Shown one piece after another: positions 45,331-56,726 of a stretch of DNA of 62,000 nucleotides. The notes beneath the pieces were generated by a model. It had not been told where the DNA came from. It saw only the letters and a list, made by a program, of their open reading frames with translations, and did not search any database. This DNA is from Mesostigma viride. Taxonomy: Eukaryota > Streptophyta > Mesostigmatophyceae > Mesostigmatales > Mesostigmataceae. Each line of letters starts with the position of its first letter. The stretch's first letter is position 1. Both the position numbers and the translations under genes were made by a program. The stretch is from positions 3,516,100-3,578,099 of the forward strand of contig RPFO01000310.1 in the NCBI GenBank assembly GCA_009746045.1, given 5' to 3'.

Positions 45331-46566
45331 TTAAGCCGGTGGCAGCCCCTCCGGGGCTTGCTGGTTGCGTACAAGAGCGGTTAGCCACGCGTCAAGCTCC
45401 TTGCTCATATCAACGTAGGCTTGCCTTTGGTTGCCAAGGACCATGCACTGGAGCGGAAGAGCAGCGGAGATGCACAGATAGCAATCGACCAGGTCGGCTG
45501 GGCGGGACTCCGGCCAATCAGCCAAATCCAGAGTAAAATGCAGGGGGTCATGCATATCTCGCTTCCACAGCCGAACCGCCAGAACGGCGTGGCCGGGCAA
45601 GAAAATCTCCTTCTGCCGTCCGTTTTGTCCCTCAACCCACCTAACCTCCTCCTTCTCCAGCACTGAGGCCTCCCTCACCACCTGCATCACCCAAAAAGGG
45701 TGGGCGGAATTGTGGTTCACGTCCTCTCTGTCTGACGGAACTGCGATGTAATCATACATGCGCATCTGCCTGCCAATGGCATCCCTTTGATCCTTCAGCA
45801 GTTCCGCCCGCGTCAGCTGGCGAACCGGAGGTATGGGCTGCGTTGGCGGCATCAGGCGGAAAGTTTTCATCGTTTGGCCCTCATCGTTAAATTCCTCGAT
45901 ATGTGTCCACTCGGTCCGGCACTCCTCCCACCTGTTAGCTAGGCAGGCTGGGCAGTAGCACGAAAAACGCCTCATCATCAGGAGCCCCGGGTCAGACTTG
46001 TCCAGGCGCCACCAGTGCGCTTGCTTGATGGCCTCGACACGCGTCGGTATCATACGGGCGCCGGAGTCGAGGTCCTGCAATGAGGGAGAATGTCAGAAAC
46101 GGAAAGTTGGTATGTGTCAATAGATCAAGTACACATGAAGGGTCACTCTGCAGAGATACCCCTTTGAAAGTGCTTTGCATGCATTTTTCACTATATAAGA
46201 CGCTAATTCATACCAGTTCTTTTAGCATTATCAAATAATAAAATGCAAATGGGCAAAAGGTCACTCTGCAGAGATACCTCAATCAAGTTCAAGAAAAATT
46301 GAGTTTCGCACCTCAGGAAAATGAAAGAAATGACGGTGGACGCCCTCTGCCCGAGCGCGGGCCGACTCCCTGCTCGTGGTTTTGCCTCCTTCCCAGCTGT
46401 CCCGCATGTACTTGACGATCTGGCGCCCTGTAACGATGCCCTGGTTCTCAGGAATGCATTGCATGTTCCTCACAATGCACTTGAACTTCGCTCCCTGACC
46501 ATCCACCTCCCCCTTCCCGTGCTGCTCACCCAAGTAGTGGTACTCGAAGGATTCCAAGTCGGGATC
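45331..46566 (-). CDS. Transposase-like C-terminal half (HGKG...DG motif, Cys cluster)
   Basis: Two exons, 46566-46312 and 46074-45331, joined in phase by a GT-AG intron, give about 332 aa without a start. Exon 1 has YHYLGEQHGKGEVDGQGAKF and GIVTGRQIVKYM. The HGKG-x2-DG-x-G(A)-x2-K pattern is, to my knowledge, that of the last RNase H-fold segment of a transposase group common in cnidarians, insects and protists. Exon 2 continues with RRFSCYCPACLANRWEECRT (C-x-C-x2-C-x6-C), then a Tudor/chromo-like segment (MYDYIAVPSD ... HPFWVMQVV ... AVRLWKRD). The catalytic N-terminal half should be upstream, but that position is occupied by the GIY-YIG ORF. It may be a truncated or chimeric gene. Family assignment comes from memory of the motif, not a search. 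Confidence 0.5.
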
Positions 46567-47288
46567 CTGCACTCCGGGGTGACGCTGGGGGGATAGGGGC
46601 GATATGGGTGGAGATTGTGCTTCAGACGCCAGGCACGGATGAACATAAGAGGGCGGGGACGGAGGGGAGGCGGGCGGCGGCGAGACCGAGCTTTGAAACT
46701 CTTGCCTTCAATGCAAAAACCGTGGGGCAGAAAAGCATGTAACATTCGTTTCCAAAACGTTTCCCGATGCCCTGCGGCTTTGCGAAAAGCGGCGCCGGTA
46801 AAGGTGCCGGGGATATGTTCCAAGGGGACGACTCGCCAATCCCACCACCCGTATTGGGCCATGGCGCCATGTAGGGGGGTGTCGTCGTTGGCGGCAGGGC
46901 GGCCAATATGAAGGCGGCGTGCCGCTCGGACATGTTCCTGAAAACGCGTCCAGGCATCCCGTTGCGTCTGGCCAACGTAGATACGCTGAGGGTACCTGCG
47001 GTTGTAAATGGCATAAATGACGCGATGGGTGCTTACGGGGTGTGGGCGAGTGGAGTTGGTAAGCGACAAATGCGTGCGCTGTAAGCGCCGGAGGCGACGT
47101 AGAGTATGGTCATCCTTGCAGTGATGGTTATGGCGCGTGTTGATGCGACAACGCTTCCGCCATGCCTGTGAGGAGATACGATAGGGGAACTGCCGAGAAA
47201 TAGCAGTGTACTTCCGGTAATCAATGCCACTGGATTGCCGTATTCTGTGGAGGGTAAGAGCATGCCAGAAAGTCATAAGGTGTTTCAT
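46567..47288 (-). CDS. GIY-YIG endonuclease domain protein
   Basis: ATG at 47288. A basic N-terminus with paired Cys/His residues is followed at 47024-46960 by the GIY-YIG core: VIYAIYN, about ten residues, RIYVGQT. Then come the catalytic-helix Arg (AWTRFQEHV) and, about 60 residues later, a candidate metal-binding Glu (GHRETFWKRML). The tail is Arg/Pro-rich. The frame runs past 46567 into the next exon in the wrong frame. A C6 run at about 46587-46592 is where a one-base shift would fuse it to the HGKG exon. GIY-YIG domains occur in Penelope-like retroelements of green algae (Chlamys/Naiad) and in homing nucleases. No RT is adjacent here, so neither assignment is secure. Confidence 0.75.
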
Positions 47289-47712
47289 GATGATTCAGAT
47301 GCACTGAGAGCTAAGACATCAAACAGAACCAGAGCGGAGCATATTGAGGTAAGTCAATATTCATTGCGTAACACCCGTTACGCGATAGCGGTGGTCCATG
47401 ATGCATCTCCCCGGGGCAGGATGTGGCTAACAACACAGCTGAATGGACTCGGAACATGTGGATTCCCAGTGGGGGGGCCTTCCAATTGTCATACTTGACA
47501 CCTCTTTCCTATACAACCAGTGCAATACCATGTAGGTAGGCTGACGCCTAGCTTATGCTACAAATGTGAGGTGGGCTCAAGACGTCGGCTAATCAAGGCG
47601 CAAGCTGATGGCCACAAGGTGCCAGAGCTAATTGAAGGTACTATAACGCTGTGCGCTAATATCGTTTCAAGTGCTGTAATGCCTAAGCTATCCCATCGTC
47701 GATTGCCCCCAT

Positions 47713-48072
47713 CTAGACAACTAGCTGGAGTGCTCTATCCCGGGGAAGCGCCCGCGCCCGGGGGGGCTTCCACAGTTTCTTGTTGACATAGAGGTCCCCG
47801 CCCCGCCAGTACACTTGGGGCTTCTCGGGGTTGGTCTTGTGGCGGATGTAGTCGGGCCACTGATCGCGGCGTTGCTGCTGCTGGGCTGGCGTCAGGTCGT
47901 CGTCAAGCGACCAGGAGGTGTCCACCAGCTTCTTGCGGCGAGAGAGGAACCGAACTCGGGCTGTGATATCGCTGAAGGTGAGGACCACTGGAGGGGGCCC
48001 AGCCTTGGCCCGTGGATGGGGCAGGCGGTAGGCGCCCTGCAGTATCGCACCTGGCAGCTGCATGCACGCCAA
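47713..48072 (-). pseudogene. ORF1p C-terminal fragment of a second ORF1 subfamily
   Basis: Reads YRLPHPRAKAGPPPVVLTFS ... RFLSRRKKLVDTSWSLDDDL ... PAQQQQRRDQWPDYI ... VYWRGGDLYVNKKLWKP, aligned along its length with the ORF1 CTD at 6780-7060 but clearly diverged. It is 5'-truncated. 47289-47712 between it and the GIY-YIG ORF shows no gene. Confidence 0.75.
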
Positions 48073-48830
48073 GAGCCACGGAGTACTATGCTAATCTCAT
48101 TAGAAAAAAAACTACACAAAAGTTTAAACAAATATCGTCTGCATCATGCATCCCCCAACCGTTAAGCACTAGATGGGGATGTAATCCTCATCCATTAGTA
48201 GAATGCAGGCCTACCCGGGTAGAAGTCCTCAGGTGGAGGTTATTGCCCCTGAGGATAGCCGCTACACTACCGCCTCGAGTCTGCCATTACAGTAGAGGAC
48301 AGCTCAGATGAGGATTACATCCCCCTCTAGTGACTTTATGGTTGAGCCATAATTTCAATGCACAAGGCTACACATTTCCATCACCATTCATATTCATCAT
48401 CCTGCACGACTCGAACACGCGGACAAAATAACGGCAGGCTCGAGCTACCATGGTCCGGAACTCCGGATTCTCCCGATTTCTGGCCTGCGCTGGTTGTCTC
48501 CTTCATATGGTTGAGGCATGATGCAGACGATATTTGTAACTTTCTTGTAATTATGTTTCTAATATGATTAGCATAGTACTCCGTGGCATGCCCATGCGCA
48601 TGACACGCAAGTACTTACTTACTGACTTACTTACCTACTTATGTACAGGTCATGCTAAATGGCGGGAGAGTGATCGCAGCAGTGGTGCTTACAACTGGAC
48701 ACTCCTGGCCGCTAGGAACACATGCTGCTGATCACGACTCGACAAACGCGATAAGATAACAGCGGGGTCGAGGTACCATGGTCCGGAATCTTCCAGATTT
48801 CTGGCCTGAGCTGGTTGTCTCTTTGATATA
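48070..48830. repeat. Lineage C and A retroelement tails
   Basis: 48070-48170 is the lineage C UTR inverted (TTAAACAAATATCGTCTGCA). 48210-48330 is a + strand copy of 33300-33400. 48350-48510 is the lineage A UTR inverted. 48515-48641 is the lineage C UTR with an (ACTT)n tail on the + strand. 48720-48830 is again the lineage A UTR inverted. Densely nested 3' ends only, no coding sequence. Confidence 0.65.
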
Positions 48831-49343
48831 ACCGGGCATCTCTAACTGTTGGAGGCACACAAATGAATAATGAATGAATGAACCAGACAGAGGCGTGTTT
48901 CGGCAGACAACGTGCTCAAACGGCTGATCAAGCTGATATGTTGACCTGCATAACTTGCCATTCTAAGTAAGGCCTGGGGCCCCACAAATTTACAACTTTG
49001 TCCCACAATTGAGAACCTAACATGCCTGATAAGATTGGTGGCTTACGTCCGACTTTTCCAAAACAAGTTTTCCACACATGTCCAACCTTAATTTGAACTC
49101 TAATTTGTCGGTCAATCTCCATCTAGCCTCGGGTATCCAAAACCTATCACGCTTAATGGATTCTTGATGCCCGTATAATTGAGACAACCATGCCCATATA
49201 GTGATCAAGCGTGGCAAGACGCCCGTACAGGCAACCCTTGTGACATGACAGATGTGGGCACCCCTCGATACAAGCTCCACACAAACAACCACCAAGTTAT
49301 CTAGCCCCAACATTTTCGCTATGGTCACCCGCTCACTCTGAAC
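48831..49343. other. 3' flank of the decarboxylase-like exons
   Basis: A minus-strand ORF (49328-49017) is open but has no recognisable domain and starts right after the stop of the preceding exon, so it is probably 3' UTR. A TGTAA on the minus strand (48994-48990) could be its poly(A) signal. Confidence 0.4.
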
Positions 49344-50054
49344 CTACGCAAACGGGCTGCAGCAGAATATTTCAAAGAAAAGCTTGGAGAGCACGGTGGA
49401 TGCGTTGCTCTCCACCTCATGCCATGCAATGCACACCTCGTCCAGAGACATGCACGAAATGTCCAAGCTGCGCGCCCACCATAGAAGGAACCGTGACAAG
49501 CAAGCAGGAAGATGGTGATCAGTGTAATGTGCAATCTAGGCTCCAAACTGAGGATGCGGTATTCACAATTCATAAGCACCGCTCTTTACGCAGAGGCCCT
49601 GTGAAGCTATCAACAGATGAGCACCTGATACCGTGGACATCACCAGCGACTCTTGGCTTGAAATCTAAAAGAAGGGAAGTGCGACAAAAAAAAGTAGAGT
49701 GCTAACAACAAGGAAAGCGCATGCGGCCCTGGCTCTTCCTGATGGCCACAGACACCACCAGATAACCAAAACCACTTACCGCACACAGATCTCCCCCACT
49801 GCGGAGCACGCCTGGGAGACAAATATCCTCCCCCCCGTGTTGATCTGCGACAGCAGCATTGTGTTGACCGTGTCGGACGGCAGCTCGTGGAACTTGGAGC
49901 CGAGCAGGCGGAAGAGGAACCGCCGCCGGTGGCCGCCGTTTTCTTGTTCTGCTGGCGCTATGCCTTCCTCCTCAAGTGCGTTCACCTCGGGGTCGAACCG
50001 GCCGTCCCTGGCCACACAGGTGGTCAGGTACTCCCATGACGCCGACCGTTCGGT
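49344..50054 (-). CDS. C-terminal exons of a group II PLP-dependent decarboxylase (AADC/TyrDC-like)
   Basis: Two exons, 50054-49780 and 49467-49344, joined in phase (CG|C codon), encode 132 aa and a stop. They align along their length with the C-terminus of aromatic-L-amino-acid decarboxylases: VARDGRFDPEV for the VxxDPRFE strand, FLFRLLGSK for the CFRLKG strand, SDTVNTMLLSQINTGGRIF for the NxxLLxxIN helix, and DEVCIAWHEVESNASTVL for the terminal HVQRAWEHI helix. The PLP-binding N-terminal two thirds are not found upstream: 50.1-52.7 kb is a satellite plus non-coding DNA. The first exon begins in phase 0, the same phase in which the last CobW exon ends, so the pair could be a 3' extension of that gene. 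Alternatively it is the remnant of a truncated gene. Confidence 0.65.
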
Positions 50055-50085
50055 CTGGGCGCATCAGTGTGCGATGGATGACCGG

Positions 50086-51645
50086 AGCACAGACAAAGGA
50101 TGACAAGAGGATAGCGAAACATGATGGGGGCACGGACAAAGGATGACAAGAGGATCGCGAAACATGATGGGGGCACGGACAAAGGATGACAAGAGGATCG
50201 CGAAACATGATGGGGGCACGGACAAAGGATGACAAGAGGATAGCGAAACATGATGGGGGCACGGACAAAGGATGACAAGAGGATCGCGAAACATGATGGG
50301 GGCACGGACAAAGGATGACAAGAGGATCGCGAAACATGATGGGAGCACGGACAAAGGATGACAAGAGGATCGCGAAACATGATGGGAGCACGGACAAAGG
50401 ATGACAAGAGGATCGCGAAACATGATGGGGGCACGGACAAAGGATGACAAGCGGATCGCGAAACATGATGGGGGCACGGACAAAGGATGACAAGAGGATC
50501 GCGAAACATGATGGGAGCACGGACAAAGGATGACAAGAGGATCGCGAAACATGATGGGGGCACGGACAAAGGATGACAAGAGGATCGCGAAACATGATGG
50601 GGGCACGGACAAAGGATGACAAGAGGATCGCGAAACATGATGGGGCACGGACAAAGGATGACAAGAGGATCGCGAAACATGATGGGAGCACGGACAAAGG
50701 ATGACAAGAGGATCGCGAAACATGATGGGGGCACGGACAAAGGATGACAAGAGGATCGCGAAACATGATGGGGGCACGGACAAAGGATGACAAGAGGATC
50801 GCGAAACATGATGGGGGCACGGACAAAGGATGACAAGAGGATCGCGAAACATGATGGGAGCACGGACAAAGGATGACAAGAGGATCGCGAAACATGATGG
50901 GGGCACGGACAAAGGATGACAAGAGGATCGCGAAACATGATGGGAGCACGGACAAAGGATGACAAGAGGATCGCGAAACATGATGGGAGCACGGACAAAG
51001 GATGACAAGAGGATCGCGAAACATGATGGGGGCACGGACAAAGGATGACAAGAGGATCGCGAAACATGATGGGGGCACGGACAAAGGATGACAAGAGGAT
51101 CGCGAAACATGATGGGGGCACGGACAAAGGATGACAAGAGGATCGCGAAACATGATGGGGGCACGGACAAAGGATTGACAAGAGGATCGCGAAACATGAT
51201 GGGGGCACGGACAAAGGATGGCAAGAGGATCGCGAAACATGATGGGGGCACGGACAAAGGATGACAAGAGGATCGCGAAACATGATGGGGGCACGGACAA
51301 AGGATGACAAGAGGATCGCGAAACATGATGGGAGCACGGACAAAGGATGACAAGAGGATCGCGAAACATGATGGGGGCACGGACAAAGGATGACAAGAGG
51401 ATCGCGAAACATGATGGGAGCACGGACAAAGGATGACAAGAGGATCGCGAAACATGATGGGGGCACGGACAAAGGATGGCAAGAGGATAGCGAAACATGA
51501 TGGGAGCACGGACAAAGGATGACAAGAGGATCGCGAAACATGATGGGGGCACGGACAAAGGATGGCAAGAGGATCGCAAAACATGATGGGGGCACGGACA
51601 AAGGATGACAAGAGGATCGCGAAACATGATGGGGGCACGGACAGG
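50086..51645. repeat. 43-bp satellite, about 36 copies
   Basis: Units of ATGACAAGAGGATCGCG, AAACATGATGGGGGC and ACGGACAAAGG in tandem, with a few variants (GGAGC for GGGGC, GATAGCG for GATCGCG, GGCAAG for GACAAG). 43 is not a multiple of 3, yet three minus-strand frames are free of stops, producing 570-650-aa artefact ORFs. The array ends about 30 bp from the 3' splice site of the decarboxylase-like exon. Confidence 0.97.
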
Positions 51646-52730
51646 GCAACAAAACATGGCCATGTATGGCCGATGTATGCATGGGAAATCGGGCACGGAA
51701 GGGAGAGGACAGGCACTCCGATGGTAGCAACGGTGCACACACCCGTGGCCTGTGCGTGACCTGGTCTCTTCCGCGTGGCCTTGTTTTTCATGGCAACCGA
51801 CACTTATAATTTGTAATGGGAAAACAGAAGTAGGTAAGGAACGGACGAACCCGGACGTGGACGCAGACGCCAGAAAGGGGCATTCTGGCAGCACAGGTGG
51901 TACCAAAGTCAGCAGCATTGTCGTCCGTGGGCCTCAGAAAGCTGGTGGCTGCCATGGTGCTGTCTGTCTGGAATTGTTACCTGCAGCCCTCATCAGCACT
52001 TGCAGGAAATGAGAAAAGGACAGCCACCCTGGAAAAGACGGGACAGGTATCTTGGATTCACCTCAAGCGCGACCTGACCAACTTTTCAATCATGGCCAGG
52101 CCAGAGAGCAGGGATCACATGAAGTAAGCACAATCAGGCCTTTACTCCCTGATTATAGGCAGGGAGCAAATACAGACAAGTCCAAAACTGACTTAAACAG
52201 CCTATCCTGCCGGCCTGGCTGCAATTTCCACAACGTTGGCACAAATACTCACGAAAACAGCCAGACAAAACCCCACAGGCGCAGCCCCCCACGCGCCACC
52301 CCAAATGCGCAGATATTGATCCTGTGTCCACTCCAAGCAGCATGCCCATCACATCTGGCCTTGACTAAGCTGGAGAGTTGTGCTGGTTAAATGCGGTGTC
52401 AGGAAAGGACAGCCTGCTACAAGTACACGGTCACTGAGTAAAGTTCAGTGATGCAGCCTGACTAAACGCTCAACAATGATTGCGTGAGCCTTGCCTCTCA
52501 AGGGAGCACAAGAGCCCCTTCAGGGCGCTTGATCCCACCGCGGTGTTCCACTGCTTGATACCTGCATGACCTCCCGCAGCGCATGCCAGCAATCAGCATG
52601 TGTTGTGACCGCAGCGGGGCACACAAAGGAACCTGCCCGGGTATACCTTCGGAGTGAACGAAGGTTTCAACATATTTTTTACAACCAGGTCCAGCTAGTT
52701 GACACCGGGCGATGCTCGTGCGGGGCCTAC

Positions 52731-55700
52731 CTCGGCGACTGGCTCCCGGTACAGTGGCGTGGCCGGCAGATCCACTACGCACGCACGCAGGCACGAGACC
52801 AGGCGCTCCACGTCCAAGCTGACACCGAGGATGACAAACTTGGTGGTGGGGATGGCGCCGGTGGGCCAGTCATCTTCTTTGAAGGTGAACCTGGGGTGCA
52901 GGCAGGGTGGCATGGGTAGTTCTCCTCCGCGGCATCATGCAGGGTTTTAGTGTAAATCTACTGCACATAACCGTATTAGAGATACGGTTATTTGCAGATG
53001 CGAGTAAGCAGGACAGGCTATCTGTCAAGGCAGCTTAGGCGAGCAAAGAAAGGATTGAGCCATCGGCCAGGAGGTACCGCGTGAGTGCGGCAATAGCGCT
53101 GGAGTGAGGACAAGCGAGCAAGCAAGCAATCAGCACGAGAGGGGGCGAGGGAGAGCGACCGCCAGGGATGGAGCGAGGGCGGGTTGTAGAGGAATGGGCG
53201 TATATCTATAAGCTGGCGAGGGACCTGGTAGAAACAACGCAGGTACAGCCACCTACAGCAGTCAACCAAAAGGACGAGCAAGCAATCGGGTACATGCTGC
53301 GCCTGTAGACAGCTCGTGCGCCTGTTTGCCCCGAACTTGGGCTTGGGTGAACCTGTACTAGCTATAACGCAGCAAACCGTATTTGCTTCTGGCGATGCAG
53401 ACATCTTCATGCAGGTGGGCTTGGCAGGACCGGGGACAGGGGATGGGATGGCCCAAGGGCAAGCGCAGCCCATGGTCTCCCACCCACCCACCCACCCACC
53501 CACCCACCCACCCACCCACCCACCCACCCACCCACCCACCCACCCACCCACCCACCCACCCACCCACCCACCCACCCACCCACCCACCCACCCACCCACC
53601 CACCCACCCACCCACCCACCCACCCACCCACCCACCCACCCACCCACCCACCCACCCACCCACCCACCCACCCACCCACCCACCCACCCACCCACGCATC
53701 CTCATCCTAACAGCACGCATCCTCATCCTAACGGCACGCGCGTCTATACCCTATACCTCCCACTTGCTTACTTCTTGCCCCTCCCATGTTCTGTCAAAGC
53801 GATCAACCTGACAGCCAGCCCTGGCCGCACACTTACCTTCCAGCGCACCTAGGGCGACCCACAAGGGGATCGACCCCCATCATGTCAAAGCGATGATTAC
53901 ACTCCCGCAGGACAATCCATCGATGAGCGGACTTGGGAAAGAAAAATATAAACTACAACGAGGTATAGGGGACGCGCTAGCGGTTCCTACCTTCGTCGGC
54001 CGGCCATCTGCAGAAGGTAGCGGCGCGTGCCAGGCGCATCAAGCAAGAAGAAGCCCTTCATGCGGAGGACTTTGGGCGTGACGTGGGCCACGAAGAATTG
54101 CTGGTGAGGCGGCACAGTGTGATGCGGGAACAAGTGGGTGTGGCATCCAATGTGTGTGAGAAGGGGATGATGCTCCATGGCACCCCTACAGGACCGCGTG
54201 ACTAACGAACTAATCAATTCATTGATTCACTGATTAATTAATGTGTGTGAGTGCAGGAGCGTTCTAGACACACCGCGGAGACTTTGGAAGGGAAACATGA
54301 ACGTTGTTGGAAGGACAGCATCGCATCTGGTGTCTAGGAGAAGGAGACAAGGGAGCGTGGGCCAGGCACGTTCGAAGAGCCAGAAAAGGAGATTGTGAGG
54401 GGGGGGGGGGGTACTCCGAGCGATTTTACAGTCCGCCTTGCTGCACATACTCCGCCTTTGGGTGGAAACCTCGAGAGTGGCAAGGCGGCCGAATGAAATC
54501 GTGGTGTTGCCGAATGCTACCAAATGCTACTAAATGCATCGCTCATGCTACCAAATGCTACCAAATGCATCGCTCATCCATGATTGCTGACCTACTGACC
54601 TTAGCGTAGCCTTAGATGGCTCATGGCGCCCTCATTAGCCTTTCAATGGCAAGTCAAACAAGAGGTATATATGACTTTCTGGCGAGGAAAAGTGCATGGG
54701 CAAACAGAAGGGACCTGGGGTCGGCATCGTCCTCTAGGATGACCCCACATGGCATGCATCACTGAGCATGCCACCAGGCCCTATGGTGCGCACCCAGCAT
54801 CCCTTTCCCCCTGCGTCCACGCACCTGCAGGCGCGCGAGGGCGAACGGCCGTTCGCAGGTGATGGAGATGGCCATGATGGTGCGGTGAGACCCGCTGGAG
54901 CTGCTCGAGTACGTTAAACTGCCGCCGTCACCTGCCTCCCCCTTCCTGCCAGGTCCCAGCCTGCCCTGCCCTGACGCGCCGCCATCCACGACCCTGGCAC
55001 CATGCGCGTGGTCACACGTGCTGCCCTGACCGCCCCCATGCTCGCAGCAGCTGCCATGTGGGTGGCCATCCCCTTCCCCATGCTGGCATCCGTCACAGTC
55101 CTCACCATGCTGCCCATGATGGTGGTGCCCGTTGGCTGCTCCCTCCAGGGGCTCCTGGGCACCATCGGATGACTCCCGTGCTGCCAGCTCAGCACTCTCG
55201 CCACACGACAACGACGTCGTGCGCCACACGCGCCCAGGGCCAGGCACCCCGAGCGCTGGGTAAATGCCACTTGGCTCCGTGACGTCGTCCGATAGGTAAT
55301 CGAGGGTGCGGTCGACACCCAGGATCACCGCCAGGGGCACTTGGCCGAATCGGCATGATAGGACCGGCGGTGGGGCGTGGCATGCACCAGTGGCGACAGC
55401 AGCAGCTTTCAGTGCCCCCCCCGATGCTTCCAGTGGCGACACCTGGCTTCCCTCACGCGGGTTGAGCGTGTCGGCCCCTTTTGCCACTGCCACGGCCCTC
55501 CCGTGTTTCATGATGGAATGGATGTTGGCCTCCGCCTGCGAGCGGATCGGCCGATGCGGCAAACAGGGGGCCATTAGAGAAAGTTTCCGAAGGCAGGGAT
55601 GTCAGGGCCCACGCAAGCAGGCAGGGGGGCTGATTCCCAGGCGTGCGGACGAGGGCGTTGGTTCCCGTGCGCGCAACGAGGTGTGTTTTGACAAAGGTTG

Positions 55701-56638
55701 AGACGAGATCATCCAAACCTGCTCCCTCAAGTTACATCCGAGCGCAGCACACTTGCACCAGAGCCCACTTGCACCAGAGCCCACTTGCACCAGAGCCCAC
55801 TTGCACCAGAGCCCACTTGCACCAGAGCCCACTTGCACCAGAGCCCACTTGCACCAGAGCCCACTTGCACCAGAGCCCACTTGCACCAGAGCGCACTTGC
55901 ACCAGAGCAGCACACTTGGACCAGAGCATGTCCGAGCGCGCTGGGACAGTTGCGAGGGGTGAACCGTTCCCCAACTTGCAGGTACCATGGGGAAGCACTT
56001 TCACTCTTGAAAAAACCCGCGAGCAAATCAGGGGGCGGAATGACGTGACGGCGGCAGCAGCTGGAATCCCTAGCGGGTCTAATTCCTAGCGGGGCAAGCA
56101 TCCCAATACCATAGGGTGCGCGCGTATGCACGAGGCGTTGCGTGGCATGGGGTTGCTACTGCACAAGAAAAGCAGGCTACCTGGGACCAAACAACTGCAA
56201 GAGGCAAAGCTTATAAGGCTCATTCACCATGTCTACAGACTAGTTGCCTGGGGCCAAACAACTGCAAGAGGTAAAGCTTATAAGGCTCATTCACCATGTC
56301 TACAGACTAGTTGCCTGGGGCCAAACAACTGCAAGAGGTAAAGCTTATAAGGCTCATTCACCATGTCTACAGACTAGTTGCCTGGGGCCAAACAACTGCA
56401 AGAGGTAAAGCTTATAAGGCTCATTCACCATGTCTAGAGACTAGTTGCCTTGGGCCAAACAACTGCAAGAGGTAAAGCTTATAAGGCTCATTCACCATGT
56501 CTAGAGACTAGTTGCCTTGGGCCAAAGCAGGCCCTGCGGATGCCCCTCTCCCCCAAAGACCAACCAGCCCCCTTTGGGAGAGGAGCTCATCGAGACACCC
56601 TGTGCGCAGAAATACGCACGCACGCACTCACTCACTCA

Positions 56639-56726
<88 letters not shown>

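Noticed and set aside
45331-47288. Calling the GIY-YIG ORF a complete Penelope-like (Chlamys) element
   Set aside because: No reverse transcriptase domain is found on either side on the same strand; adjacent exons are transposase-like instead.
49017-49328. 103-aa minus-strand ORF after the decarboxylase-like exons
   Set aside because: No recognisable domain; it follows the stop codon directly and is more likely 3' UTR.
49972-51918. Three overlapping minus-strand ORFs of 570-650 aa over the 43-bp array
   Set aside because: All three frames read the same repeat; no start, domain or codon bias supports a protein, and the array is between splice sites.
53018-53852. Gly-Trp-Val and His-Pro-Thr repeat ORFs
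   Set aside because: Pure (CCCA)n microsatellite readings inside a CobW intron.
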